A stretch of 11,071 nucleotides of DNA from DATARH01 sp036273175 (GCA_036273175.1 DASUIE010000157.1:1-11071); one strand, 5' to 3'. Shown: positions 1-7,465, counted from the stretch's first letter. A program made the numbers and translations. The notes: generated by a model from the letters alone, not told the origin.

Positions 1-1095
1 GGCGATGCCGGCCTGGGACAGCAGCATCGCCTCGCTGTCGTCGATCGAGACGAGGCCGGCCGGGCCGAACAGATTGGCCTGGCGCAGCCGCCGCTCGCGC
101 ATTTCGGGCGGGTCGTCGGCATAGCCGAAATGGGTCCAGACCAGGTCGAAACTGCCGGCGTCGATCGGCACGATCTGGCGCGTCGCCATCGCGTTCGACT
201 GCTGCTGGACGATCAGGTTGGGCCAGACCGTTTGCATGACGACGGTCGGGTCGCCCGGGAACTCGCGGACCGGGTCGATCAGGCGCGGATCGTTGAGCGT
301 GAATTTCTGGCGGAACGAGCGCATCTGCGACGTCGCCTCCTCGGCCGCCTGCTCGGCGCGGCGGCTGACGAGAACGCCGTGCCGACCGGTCTCGTCGTCG
401 ATCTCGGTCGAGGATTGCTGATCGAGCCGGAACAGGCCGAAGCTGATCAGGAACACATGCATCAGGCTGGCGTGGTACGGGTCCTTGATGTTCTCCATCA
501 TCAGCTTCCAGTTGCTCGGGATGCGCTGGCGCTGGTAGCCGAGCACTTGAAGCGGCCGGCCGCTGAAGACGCGGTCGAAATAGGCGAGCATTTTGGGGCC
601 GAGATAGGTTTCAAGCGTCTCGTTAGGCGCATCGAAGCTGGCGAAGACGACGCCGCCGCGGGTCGCCACCGAGAGGGTTTCGAGGCCGTGCTCCGACGGC
701 TCGAAGTCGGCCGGCATCCCGCCCTGCCCCTTGTAGCCGCGGCGGAACGGCACGCCGAGGAGCTTGCCGTCGAGGGAGTAGGTCCACTGATGGTAGGGGC
801 AGATGAATTCCCTGGCGTTGCCGCGATTAGCGCTGCACACCTGCATGCTGCGATGGGCGCAGCGGTTGACCAGCACCCTGACGCCGCCGTCGGCGCCGCG
901 CACGGCGAGGACCTCGCGCGTGCCGAGCTTGCTGCGCTTGAAATCGCCGGGGTTCGGTACCTCCGCTTCGAGGCACGTGTAGAGCCAGGACGGGCCGTCG
1001 AAAATCCGCTCAAGCTCCTGCGTGAAGATCTCGGGGTCGGTGTAGACCCAGTTCGGGATTACCGCGTGATCGGGTTCCGGCCAGCGCCGCGCCAT
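1..1095 (-). CDS. Rieske-type aromatic ring-hydroxylating oxygenase, alpha (large) subunit, partial (3' end cut)
   Basis: Catalytic subunit of a Rieske non-heme iron oxygenase, which would insert O2 into an aromatic substrate using electrons from a ferredoxin/reductase partner. The frame reads without a stop from an ATG at 1095 to the left edge (365 codons). A Rieske [2Fe-2S] site C79-A-H81-x17-C99-P-Y-H102 is complete. The mononuclear iron site follows, with N195-W-K, then D205-P-Y-H208-x4-H213; a D352-D353-S-E segment near the edge should carry the third iron ligand. The residues around the iron site (ENIKDPYHASLMH) resemble anthranilate 1,2-dioxygenase and salicylate hydroxylase large subunits. 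The family is usually about 420-460 residues, so the last 60-100 are missing. The start is supported by GAGG five bases upstream; an in-frame GTG two codons earlier is an alternative. It is divergent from the molybdenum hydroxylase gene across 63 bp. No beta subunit or reductase is visible; they could lie to the left. Family is sure, substrate unknown. Confidence 0.93.
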   Translation of the reverse strand, partial: MARRWPEPDHAVIPNWVYTDPEIFTQELERIFDGPSWLYTCLEAEVPNPGDFKRSKLGTREVLAVRGADGGVRVLVNRCAHRSMQVCSANRGNAREFICPYHQWTYSLDGKLLGVPFRRGYKGQGGMPADFEPSEHGLETLSVATRGGVVFASFDAPNETLETYLGPKMLAYFDRVFSGRPLQVLGYQRQRIPSNWKLMMENIKDPYHASLMHVFLISFGLFRLDQQSSTEIDDETGRHGVLVSRRAEQAAEEATSQMRSFRQKFTLNDPRLIDPVREFPGDPTVVMQTVWPNLIVQQQSNAMATRQIVPIDAGSFDLVWTHFGYADDPPEMRERRLRQANLFGPAGLVSIDDSEAMLLSQAGIA

Positions 1096-1102
1096 CGCCA
1101 CC

Positions 1103-1132
1103 TCGACAAGGAGAACCGCCGGCCCCTATCCT
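1103..1132 (+). promoter_or_regulatory. candidate sigma70-type promoter for the molybdenum hydroxylase gene
   Basis: A -35-like TCGACA (1103-1108, 5 of 6 to consensus) and a -10-like TATCCT (1127-1132, 4 of 6) are separated by 18 bp. This would start transcription near 1140, with the start codon at 1159 and GAGGG at 1148-1152. The whole divergent gap is only 63 bp (1096-1158), so the -35 box overlaps the ribosome-binding region of the opposing Rieske gene. Prediction by eye only. Confidence 0.3.
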
Positions 1133-1158
1133 CGGCCGACTCGCGACGAGGGTAGATA

Positions 1159-3534
1159 ATGGACGGGGACCCGGCAACGACTTTGCCTCTCGACGGCGAC
1201 CTCGCGGGGATCGCGCTGGGGGCGATCGGGCAGCCGATGCGGCGCAAGGAAGACCGCCGCCTGGTGACCGGCGAGGGCCGGTTCAGCGACGATTTCACCC
1301 TGCCCGGCCAGGCTTATGCCGCGATCGTCCGCTCGCCGCACCCGCATGCGCGGATCGTCGCGATCGACACGGCGCGAGCGGCGGCGATGCCCGGCGTCCT
1401 GGCGGTGCTGACCGGCGCCGACGCCCTCGCCGACGGCCTCAACCCGGTGCCGCACGACCCGGTGCCCAAGACCCGATACGACATGAAGCTGGCGCCGCCG
1501 CCGGGGAGCGAGCTGTTCATCGGCCCGCAATTCCTGATGCAGGCCGACGTGGTGCGGCATGTCGGCGAGGCGGTGGCGATGACCGTCGCCGAAACCCAGG
1601 CCCAGGCGCTCGACGCCGCCGAGGCGGTGGCGGTCGAATACGCGGAGCTGCCCTGGGTCACCGACCCGCGCGCCGCGCTCCGGCCGGGGGCGCCGGCGGT
1701 ATGGACGGAATGCCCAGGCAACGTCTTCATCGATACCAAATTCGGCGATTGGGACGCGACCGAACGCGCCTTTGCCCAAGCGGACCATGTCGTCGTGCTC
1801 GACACTCACATCGCCCGGGTGACCGGAGTGCCGATGGAGCCGCGCGCCGGGCTCGGCGAATACGACAAGGCGACCGGGCGCTACACGGTGTATGCCGGGA
1901 GCGGCGGGGCGGTGCGGCAGAAGCGCGAGCTGGCGACGATCCTCGGCGTGGCGCCCGACAAGGTGCGGGTCGTTTCGCTCGATGTCGGTGGCAATTTCGG
2001 GACGCGCAACCGGGTCTATCCCGAGACCGGACTGGTCGCCTGGGCGGCGAAGCGGATCGGCCGCCCTGTGAAATACCTGTCGACGCGGTCGGAAGTGTTC
2101 CTGACCGATTTCCAGGGGCGCGATTTGCTGACGCGGGTGGAATTGGCGCTGCGCAAGGACGGCAAGTTCCTCGCGCTCAGGGCCGACAATGTCAGCAATT
2201 GCGGCGCGCATTGCGCCTCGCTGTCGCCGCTCAGCAAGGGATCGGGGCTGGTCACCGGCTCCTACGCGATCCCGGTGGCGGCGCTGCGCTCGCGCGCGGT
2301 CTTCACCAACACGATGCCGACCAACGCCTATCGCAGCTCGGGCCGGCCCGAGGTCACCTTCGCGATCGAGCAGGTCATCGACAAGGCGGCGGCGACGCTC
2401 GGCTTCGACCGGGTCGAGCTGCGCCGGATGAATATAGTTGCGCCGGAGGCGATGCCGTACCCGAACGCGGTCGGCATGATTTATGACAGCGGCACCTACG
2501 AGGCCAATCTCGACCTGTCGATGCGGATTCACGATTGGCCGGGCTTTGCCGAACGGCAGCGCGAGGCGGCGGCGCGCGGGAAGCTGTTGGGGCTCGGGCT
2601 TGCCCATTATGTCGAATCGGCGATCGGCGCGCCGAACGAGCGCACCGACATCGCCGTGACGGCGCAAGGGCGGGTGCGGGTCGTGATCGGCACCGGGCCG
2701 AGCGGCCAGGGGCACGAAACCAGCTTTGCCCAGGTGGTCGGCGCGCTGATGTGCGTGCCGCCGTCGTCGATCGATCTGATCACCGGCGATACCGATCAGG
2801 TCGCCGTGGGCGGCGGCTCGCATTCGGGGCGGTCGATGCGCCATGCCGCGACGCTGTTCGTCAAGGCGGCGCCCGAGCTGGTCGCGAAGGGCAAGGCACT
2901 CGCGGCCGAGCTTCTCGGGACCTCGGCCAGCGATATCGCCTTTGCCGACGGCCGGTTTTCCGCCCCGGCGAGCAACCGCAGCTTCGACTACCTGGAACTC
3001 GGACGCGAGGGCGCGGCGCGCGGGCTCGCGCCGATCGCCGTCACCGCCGAGCACGAGATGCACGACCCGGTCTTCCCCAACGGCTGCGCGGCGTGCGAGG
3101 TCGAGGTCGATCCCGAGACCGGATGGGTCGATCTCACCCGCTATTCGGTGGTCGACGATGTCGGGCGCTGCATCAACCCGCTGATCGTGCACGGCCAGAC
3201 GCATGGCGGCGCGGCGCAGGGGATCGGCCAGGCGCTGTGGGAGGAATGCGCGACCGACCCCCGCTCGGGCCAGCCGCTGTCGGGCTCGTTCATGGATTAC
3301 GGGATGCCGCGCGCCGACAACATCCCGCGCTTCGAGACCCGCATCGTCGAGGTGCTGTCGCCGCGCAACCCGCTCGGCATCAAGGCCGGCGGCGAAGGCG
3401 GCACCACCCCCGCTCCGTCAGTCATTGTCAGCGCGATCCTCGATGCGCTCCGCCCGCTCGGGGTCACCGACCTCAAGATGCCGGCAACCCCGTTCCGCGT
3501 GTGGCAGGCGATCCGGGCGGCCCGCAATCACTGA
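1159..3534 (+). CDS. Molybdenum hydroxylase large subunit (xanthine dehydrogenase / CoxL family, molybdopterin-binding), stand-alone
   Basis: A 791-residue molybdopterin-binding subunit of the xanthine oxidase/CO dehydrogenase superfamily, which hydroxylates aldehydes or N-heteroaromatics with water-derived oxygen. The N-terminal a/b hammerhead domain (about 22-170) starts with the usual RRKEDRRLVTGEGRF segment. The first molybdopterin domain carries G-G-N-F-G-T (277-282) and the active-site loop A390-Y-R-S-S-G-R396. This is not the AYxCSFR loop of true form I CO dehydrogenase; it is closer to the form II AYRGAGR loop. The second half holds G516-Q-G-H-E-T521, GGGSHSGRS (551-559) and the catalytic glutamate E746 in KAGGEGG. 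Length is normal. Where many relatives have Gln in a TQ.PH segment, this protein has Gly (G249 in GSGGAVRQK). Partner genes for the FAD (CoxM-like) and iron-sulfur (CoxS-like) subunits are absent on both sides. GAGGG six bases upstream supports the start. The stop overlaps the convergent LLM gene by 7 bp. Confidence 0.93.
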   Translation: MDGDPATTLPLDGDLAGIALGAIGQPMRRKEDRRLVTGEGRFSDDFTLPGQAYAAIVRSPHPHARIVAIDTARAAAMPGVLAVLTGADALADGLNPVPHDPVPKTRYDMKLAPPPGSELFIGPQFLMQADVVRHVGEAVAMTVAETQAQALDAAEAVAVEYAELPWVTDPRAALRPGAPAVWTECPGNVFIDTKFGDWDATERAFAQADHVVVLDTHIARVTGVPMEPRAGLGEYDKATGRYTVYAGSGGAVRQKRELATILGVAPDKVRVVSLDVGGNFGTRNRVYPETGLVAWAAKRIGRPVKYLSTRSEVFLTDFQGRDLLTRVELALRKDGKFLALRADNVSNCGAHCASLSPLSKGSGLVTGSYAIPVAALRSRAVFTNTMPTNAYRSSGRPEVTFAIEQVIDKAAATLGFDRVELRRMNIVAPEAMPYPNAVGMIYDSGTYEANLDLSMRIHDWPGFAERQREAAARGKLLGLGLAHYVESAIGAPNERTDIAVTAQGRVRVVIGTGPSGQGHETSFAQVVGALMCVPPSSIDLITGDTDQVAVGGGSHSGRSMRHAATLFVKAAPELVAKGKALAAELLGTSASDIAFADGRFSAPASNRSFDYLELGREGAARGLAPIAVTAEHEMHDPVFPNGCAACEVEVDPETGWVDLTRYSVVDDVGRCINPLIVHGQTHGGAAQGIGQALWEECATDPRSGQPLSGSFMDYGMPRADNIPRFETRIVEVLSPRNPLGIKAGGEGGTTPAPSVIVSAILDALRPLGVTDLKMPATPFRVWQAIRAARNH

Positions 3535-4577
3535 AACCGCGGCTTCACCTCCTGGCACATCAGGCGGAGCGCGGTCAGCACCTGCTCGTCGGGAATCTTC
3601 CCACCGCAATTGAGCTCGGCGAGGATGCCGTCGAGGCCGATCTCCTCCTCGACTTCCTTGAGCCGCTTGGTGAACCGGTCGGGGGTGCCGCAGATCACCT
3701 GGGTCGCCAGGGCCTCGTCGAAGGTCAGGGCCTCGAGCCGCTCGACCCGGCGCATGCGCTGGACGGCGACCTCGCCGCCGGCGCGGCGGGCCGAGTCGCG
3801 GCCGAGCTCGGCCTGATAGGCGAAGAAGCCCATCAGGCTGTCCTTGAGCTCGGCGCGGGCGCGCGCCTCGGTCTCGGCGATATAGGCCGGGACGCGCAGA
3901 TAGACCTGGCCGCGTCCGGGATGGCCGGCTTCCTTGTAGGCGGCGCGATAAGCCTCGATATAGGGCACCAGCTGAGAGAAAGGCCCCTGCCGCACCGCGA
4001 CGAAGACCGGGAAGCCGAGCCGGCCGATCGCCGGAAAAGTCTCGGGGGTCGCCCCGGCCATGCGCAGCTGGGGCCATGGCTTCTGGTACGGCTTGGGCGT
4101 CGCGGCGACCTCGTCGAAGCTGTAATACTTGCCCTGGTGCGAGAATTTCGGCTCGGTCCAGGCCTTCTGCAAAATCTCCAGCGTTTCGGCGAAGCGCTCG
4201 CGGCTTTCGTCGTAGGATATGCCGTATTCCTCATAGGTGCGCACGACGCCGCTGCGGCCGATGCCGTAGATCAACCGGCCGCGGCTGACTTGGTCGACGG
4301 TCGCCGCCTCCTCGGCCAGGCGGAGCGGATGGCATAGCGGCAAGACCTGCACCGCGATGCCGATCTTGATCCGCTCGGTCCGCCCGGCGATGGCGCTGGC
4401 GACCGTCATCGGCGACGCGAGCACCGAGCGCTCGGGCGCGCCGTGCAGCTCCGCCAGCCATACCGCGTCAAGGCCCCATTCCTCGGCCATCTCGGCCTCG
4501 GCCAAGGCCCGGTCGAAGGCCGCGTATTCGCGCCCGCCCGCCACCGGCGGAAACTCCATGAACGTGCCGAACTCCAT
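3528..4577 (-). CDS. LLM-class (luciferase-like) flavin-dependent oxidoreductase
   Basis: A 349-residue single-domain protein of the bacterial luciferase-like superfamily. These are FMN- or F420-dependent TIM-barrel monooxygenases or oxidoreductases, often in breakdown of terpenes, alkanes, sulfonates or xenobiotics. Evidence is the N-terminal MEFGTFMEFPP strand, the LDAVWLAELHG segment (36-46, where relatives often have E-H-H), strands with IKIGIAVQVLPLCHP (70-84), the family signature VSRGRLIYGIGRSG (97-110), and a C-terminal CGTPDRFTKRL segment (296-306). The start at 4577 is chosen because GAGGAG lies seven bases upstream; an in-frame ATG 15 codons earlier would add a basic, proline-rich extension not expected in the family. 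It converges on the molybdenum hydroxylase (stops overlap by 7 bp) and is divergent from the small secreted protein. Cofactor (FMN or F420) and substrate cannot be told from the sequence. Confidence 0.92.
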   Translation of the reverse strand: MEFGTFMEFPPVAGGREYAAFDRALAEAEMAEEWGLDAVWLAELHGAPERSVLASPMTVASAIAGRTERIKIGIAVQVLPLCHPLRLAEEAATVDQVSRGRLIYGIGRSGVVRTYEEYGISYDESRERFAETLEILQKAWTEPKFSHQGKYYSFDEVAATPKPYQKPWPQLRMAGATPETFPAIGRLGFPVFVAVRQGPFSQLVPYIEAYRAAYKEAGHPGRGQVYLRVPAYIAETEARARAELKDSLMGFFAYQAELGRDSARRAGGEVAVQRMRRVERLEALTFDEALATQVICGTPDRFTKRLKEVEEEIGLDGILAELNCGGKIPDEQVLTALRLMCQEVKPRFQ

Positions 4578-4717
4578 CGCCGGTCTCCTCTGCCCCGGCC
4601 ATGATCGCGGGGGTTGCGGCACGGCGCAAGCGCCGTCGGGAATAATATACGATACGGTTGCGTTTCATCCGAGGCCAAGGATAGGCTGGTTCGCAACCTT
4701 TCGAGGGGAGATCGACG
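4578..4717. promoter_or_regulatory. divergent intergenic region with a minus-strand -10-like box and a short palindrome
   Basis: This 140-bp gap must hold promoters for the LLM gene (left) and the small secreted protein gene (right). On the minus strand a TATATT box lies at 4649-4644 without a convincing -35. Just downstream, where transcription would start, is a perfect inverted repeat ACGGCGC-AA-GCGCCGT (4621-4636), placed as a repressor operator would be. On the plus strand only a weak pair is seen (TTGCGT 4658-4663, TAGGCT 4682-4687). GC-rich 7-bp palindromes arise often by chance here, so the operator idea is weak. Confidence 0.25.
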
Positions 4718-4999
4718 ATGACCGTTAAACGGATAGCGACGGCCGCGGCGGTGGCGCTCGCGATGGCGGCTGTGCCGACCGCGCCGGCGCTGGCGTGGCA
4801 TCATCATCGCGGCGGCCCGTTCTTTCTGCCCTTCGCGATCGCGGGCGCGGTGGTCGGGACGGCGGCGGCGATCGCGACCGCGCCGCTCGCGGCCGTCGCG
4901 CCGCCGCCCGCGCCCTACCCCGCCTATGGCTACGGGCCGCCGCCCTACGGCTATTACGGGCCGCCGCCGGGCTATTACTACGGCCCGCCGCCGCGCTAG
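4718..4999 (+). CDS. small secreted Pro/Gly/Tyr-rich protein (hypothetical)
   Basis: A 93-residue protein without a recognised family. It begins with a clear Sec signal peptide: MTVKR, a hydrophobic Ala/Val core, and a cleavage motif A24-L-A26 followed by W-H-H-H-R-G-G. A second hydrophobic, Ala/Gly-rich stretch (about 35-61) could be a membrane-anchoring helix or hairpin. The C-terminus (62-93) is low complexity, with repeated PPP/GYY/YGPP units ending in PPR. Small alphaproteobacterial envelope proteins of this style are common and mostly unstudied. The start is supported by GAGGGGAG upstream. The cupin gene follows after 36 bp with its own GAGGAG, so the two may be co-transcribed. Export to the periplasm or outer envelope is inferred; function is unknown. 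Confidence 0.75.
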   Translation: MTVKRIATAAAVALAMAAVPTAPALAWHHHRGGPFFLPFAIAGAVVGTAAAIATAPLAAVAPPPAPYPAYGYGPPPYGYYGPPPGYYYGPPPR

Positions 5000-5035
5000 A
5001 GTGATCGGGACCAATCAATCCCCGAGGAGATTCCG

Positions 5036-5386
5036 ATGCGTGTCCACAACCTTTATTGCGATGCCAACGGCCAATCGCATTTCCGCGACATCGAGATCGA
5101 ATGGGTCGAGGAAGGTCCGGCCGGGAAGCTGTCGAAGCGGCTGCCGGCAACCGGCATTATCTTTCGCGAGGTGCAGCCGAGCTACGATCTCGACTGGCAT
5201 CCGGCGCCGCGCCGCCAATACATCATCAACCTCGATGCCGGCGTGCAGATCACCGCGAGCGACGGCGAGGCCCGCGTCATCAAGGCCGGCGAGGTGATCC
5301 TCGTCGAGGACACCAGCGGCAAAGGCCACCTGTCGAAGGCGGTCGAGGGCAAAATCCGCAACTGCATCTTCGTGCCGGTCGAGTAA
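5036..5386 (+). CDS. small cupin-fold protein
   Basis: A 116-residue single-domain cupin. The first cupin motif region reads D-W-H55-P-A-P-R-R-Q61-Y, with G69 after it. The second reads K-A-G-E-V-I-L-V-E-D-T with H98 in SGKGHLS. A metal site of H55, Q61 and H98 is possible; relative to the textbook motif the second His is absent and Gln stands in place of Glu. The WH-APRRQ...EDT.GKGH pattern is one I recognise from many short proteobacterial cupins of unknown role. GAGGAG sits six bases before the ATG. It lies 36 bp after the secreted protein gene in the same direction. Its TAA (5384-5386) abuts the stop of the opposing MFS gene without a gap. Enzymatic or sensory role not determinable. Confidence 0.85.
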   Translation: MRVHNLYCDANGQSHFRDIEIEWVEEGPAGKLSKRLPATGIIFREVQPSYDLDWHPAPRRQYIINLDAGVQITASDGEARVIKAGEVILVEDTSGKGHLSKAVEGKIRNCIFVPVE

Positions 5387-6496
5387 TCAGCGCTTGAGGC
5401 TGGCGGCGAGGAACAGCGTCGTCGCCGCGAGGATGGCCCCGGCCCCGGCATAAAGCGCGGTCGGGGCCAGCGGCAGCAGAAATCCCGCGAGCATGGGGCC
5501 GGTGCCGGCGCCGAGGTCGCGCCAGGTCGCCAGCCGTGCAATCGCCGGCACGCGCTCGCCGCCAGGGTAAATCTCGGCCGCCAGCGGCGCGGAGAGCGGC
5601 GCCAGCACGCCGCGCAGCAGCACCATCGCGACGATGCCCGGCCAGACCGCGCCGAGGCAGATCGCGCCGAAGCAGCCCGCCGAGAGCAGCGACACGAGGA
5701 TCGCCGAGCGCGCGACGCCCCAGCGCTCGGCGCCGACCCCGCTCGGCGGCCCCAGCACGATCTCGGCGAGGTAGCGGAGCGCCAGCGCGGCGCCGGCGGC
5801 GATCGTCGCGTGGGCGGGCGATGCCTTGGCGGCGAGTAGCGACAAGCCGACGACGAATATGCCGTCGAGCGTCAGCCCCTGGATGAACGACCAGCTGTCG
5901 AGCGGCGACGGCACCCCGAAGCGGCGGCGCACCGCCCGCACCGTCTGCCCCGGCCCGCCAGGCAATCGCAGCGCCATCGGCGCGCCGATCAGGGCAACCG
6001 CCGCCAGCACCGCGAAGACGATGCGCGGCCCGATATAGGTGGCGAGCGCCGCGCCGGTCAGCAGGCCGAGCATCGGCCCGGCCGAGATGATCGCCCGCGC
6101 CTGGCCGCTGCGCCGCGCGGCGCGGTCGAGATCGGCGGTTGCAAGCGCCTGCGTCGCGATGTTGAGCGCGGCGAAGGAGAGCCCCCAAAGAAGCCGCGCC
6201 GCGATCAACGCCCAGACTCCGGAGAGGGTCGCGTAGCCGAGGGTCGATCCGGCGGCCCCCAACGCCGCGACGAAGCAGGCCGTGCGCGGGCCGAACCGCT
6301 CGTAGCCGCGCACGACCCAGCCGTAGCCGGCGATGCGCACGAGCCGGTTGACCGCGAGAAGCAGCCCCGCCTCCGGCAGGCTCACGCCGAAGGCGGCGGC
6401 GTGCAGCGGCAGCAGCAAATACAGCGTGGTGTCGCCCGGGAGGGTCAGCCCGAGCGTGGTCGCGGCGTCGCGCGACGCCCTGTCCGCGTCCGTCAC
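5387..6496 (-). CDS. MFS transporter
   Basis: A 369-residue integral membrane protein of the major facilitator superfamily, expected to have 11-12 transmembrane helices. Long runs of Leu/Ala/Val/Gly alternate with short charged loops; the loop RGYERFGPR after the second helix matches the MFS motif A position. The middle basic loop (PGGPGQTVRAVRRRFGVP) separates the two six-helix halves, and AEIYPGGERVPAIAR lies in the C-terminal half. The frame is open far upstream, but that part would lie inside the hydrolase gene and is not protein-like. The start chosen is the GTG at 6496, whose GTGA overlaps the hydrolase stop by 4 bp, a typical translational coupling. The pair is likely an operon: export or uptake of a compound related to the hydrolase substrate. 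Substrate and direction are unknown. Confidence 0.88.
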   Translation of the reverse strand: MTDADRASRDAATTLGLTLPGDTTLYLLLPLHAAAFGVSLPEAGLLLAVNRLVRIAGYGWVVRGYERFGPRTACFVAALGAAGSTLGYATLSGVWALIAARLLWGLSFAALNIATQALATADLDRAARRSGQARAIISAGPMLGLLTGAALATYIGPRIVFAVLAAVALIGAPMALRLPGGPGQTVRAVRRRFGVPSPLDSWSFIQGLTLDGIFVVGLSLLAAKASPAHATIAAGAALALRYLAEIVLGPPSGVGAERWGVARSAILVSLLSAGCFGAICLGAVWPGIVAMVLLRGVLAPLSAPLAAEIYPGGERVPAIARLATWRDLGAGTGPMLAGFLLPLAPTALYAGAGAILAATTLFLAASLKR

Positions 6497-7371
6497 ATCC
6501 CCAGGATCGAGCCGGTGTTGGCGCGCGGGTCGCGGCGCGGCCAGTTCCCGCTTTCGACCTGGTGAAAGAAATCGTCGAGGCTCCGGTTGAACAAATCGGG
6601 CTCCTCGATGTTGAGCGCGTGGCCGGTATTCGGGAACACGACCAGCGCCGCGCTGCGGATCAGCCGCTTCATCAACAGGCCTGGCTCGAGGCACGGATCG
6701 TCTTCGTCGCCGGTCGCAACGAGGGTCGGCACGTCGAGCGTCTTCATCTTGTCGGCGAGGTCCCATAGCGACGGCCGGCGCGCCTGCACGCCGCGCATCG
6801 TGTTGGACGAGCCCTCGGTCGAATGTTCGGCGAGCTGGGCCATGAACTCGGCGTAACCGCGCGGGTCCTTGTTCTGATACTGCACCCGGGTCGGTCCGGC
6901 GCCGTAGGTCTTGGCGACCTCGGCCATGCCCTTCTCGGCGATCTGGGCCGCGGTGCGCGCGGTTTCGTCGTGGAATTGCTGGCGCTTGTCGGGCTGGGCG
7001 CCATAGCCGCAGCCGGCGACGACCAGCGAGGCGGCGCGGTCGGGATAGTTGAAGCCGAAATGGAGGACGGCAAACCCGCCCATCGAGATGCCGACGATAT
7101 GCGCCTTTTCGATCTTCAGCGCGTCGAGCACCGCGCGAATGTCGTCGCAGGCCCGCTGCTGCGAATAGCGCTCGAAATCGCCCGGCACGTCCGAGGGTGG
7201 GTAGCCGCGCGCGTTGTAGGCGATGCAGCGGTAGCGGCGCGCAAAATACCGCATCTGCGTCTCGTAGCTGCGGTAGTCGCCGGCGAATTCGTGGACGAAG
7301 ACGACCGGATAGCCCGACCCGGCCTCTTCGTAATAAAGGCGGACGCCGTCATCGGTGGTCAGGTGCGGCAT
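6493..7371 (-). CDS. alpha/beta hydrolase
   Basis: A 292-residue alpha/beta-fold hydrolase with a complete catalytic triad: nucleophile S96 in G-I-S-M-G-G (94-99), acid D224 or D225 in TGDEDDP, and H251 in NTGHALN. The oxyanion-hole segment near residue 27 is H-E-F-A-G instead of the usual H-G-x-x-G. A Cys-Gly-Tyr-Gly segment (121-124) follows the sheet, and a helical cap spans about 130-205. The family covers esterases, carboxymuconolactone enol-lactonases, haloperoxidase-like enzymes and C-C bond hydrolases, so no reaction is assigned. The start at 7371 has GAGGA six bases upstream; an in-frame ATG ten codons earlier lacks this and is less likely. Its last bases overlap the MFS start (GTGA), and a candidate promoter lies in the 94-bp divergent gap to the TerB/Coq4-like gene. 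Confidence 0.9.
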   Translation of the reverse strand: MPHLTTDDGVRLYYEEAGSGYPVVFVHEFAGDYRSYETQMRYFARRYRCIAYNARGYPPSDVPGDFERYSQQRACDDIRAVLDALKIEKAHIVGISMGGFAVLHFGFNYPDRAASLVVAGCGYGAQPDKRQQFHDETARTAAQIAEKGMAEVAKTYGAGPTRVQYQNKDPRGYAEFMAQLAEHSTEGSSNTMRGVQARRPSLWDLADKMKTLDVPTLVATGDEDDPCLEPGLLMKRLIRSAALVVFPNTGHALNIEEPDLFNRSLDDFFHQVESGNWPRRDPRANTGSILGM

Positions 7372-7399
7372 TTTCGGTCCTCTGCCCGGTAAAGTGGCC

Positions 7400-7429
7400 A
7401 TCCTAATGTCCGATGTCGCGAAGCGGCAA
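7400..7429 (-). promoter_or_regulatory. candidate sigma70-type promoter for the hydrolase-MFS pair
   Basis: On the minus strand TTGCCG (7429-7424, 4 of 6 to the -35 consensus) and TAGGAT (7405-7400, 4 of 6 to -10) are spaced by 18 bp. Transcription would start near 7393, about 22 nt before the ATG at 7371, leaving room for the AGAGGA site (7382-7377). Prediction by eye. No convincing promoter was seen on the plus strand of this 94-bp gap for the TerB/Coq4-like gene. Confidence 0.33.
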
Positions 7430-7465
7430 CGAACGAGTGCACAAGGAACAGGGGAGGAAGCCCAG

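Noticed and set aside
130..1155. 341-codon plus-strand open frame opposite the Rieske oxygenase
   Set aside because: Shadow; the minus-strand frame holds intact Rieske and iron-site motifs.
1126..3204. Long open frame (692 codons) antisense to the molybdenum hydroxylase gene
   Set aside because: Arg/His/Asp-rich translation without domains, caused by GC-rich codon bias of the true gene, which has clear family motifs.
2535..4337. 600-codon plus-strand open frame across the convergent junction
   Set aside because: Out of frame with the molybdenum hydroxylase and antisense to the LLM gene; low-complexity translation with no family motif.
6497..6766. N-terminal extension of the MFS transporter by 90 residues
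   Set aside because: The extension is very Arg/Pro-rich, not membrane-like, and lies within the hydrolase gene; the GTG at 6496 gives a normal MFS start.
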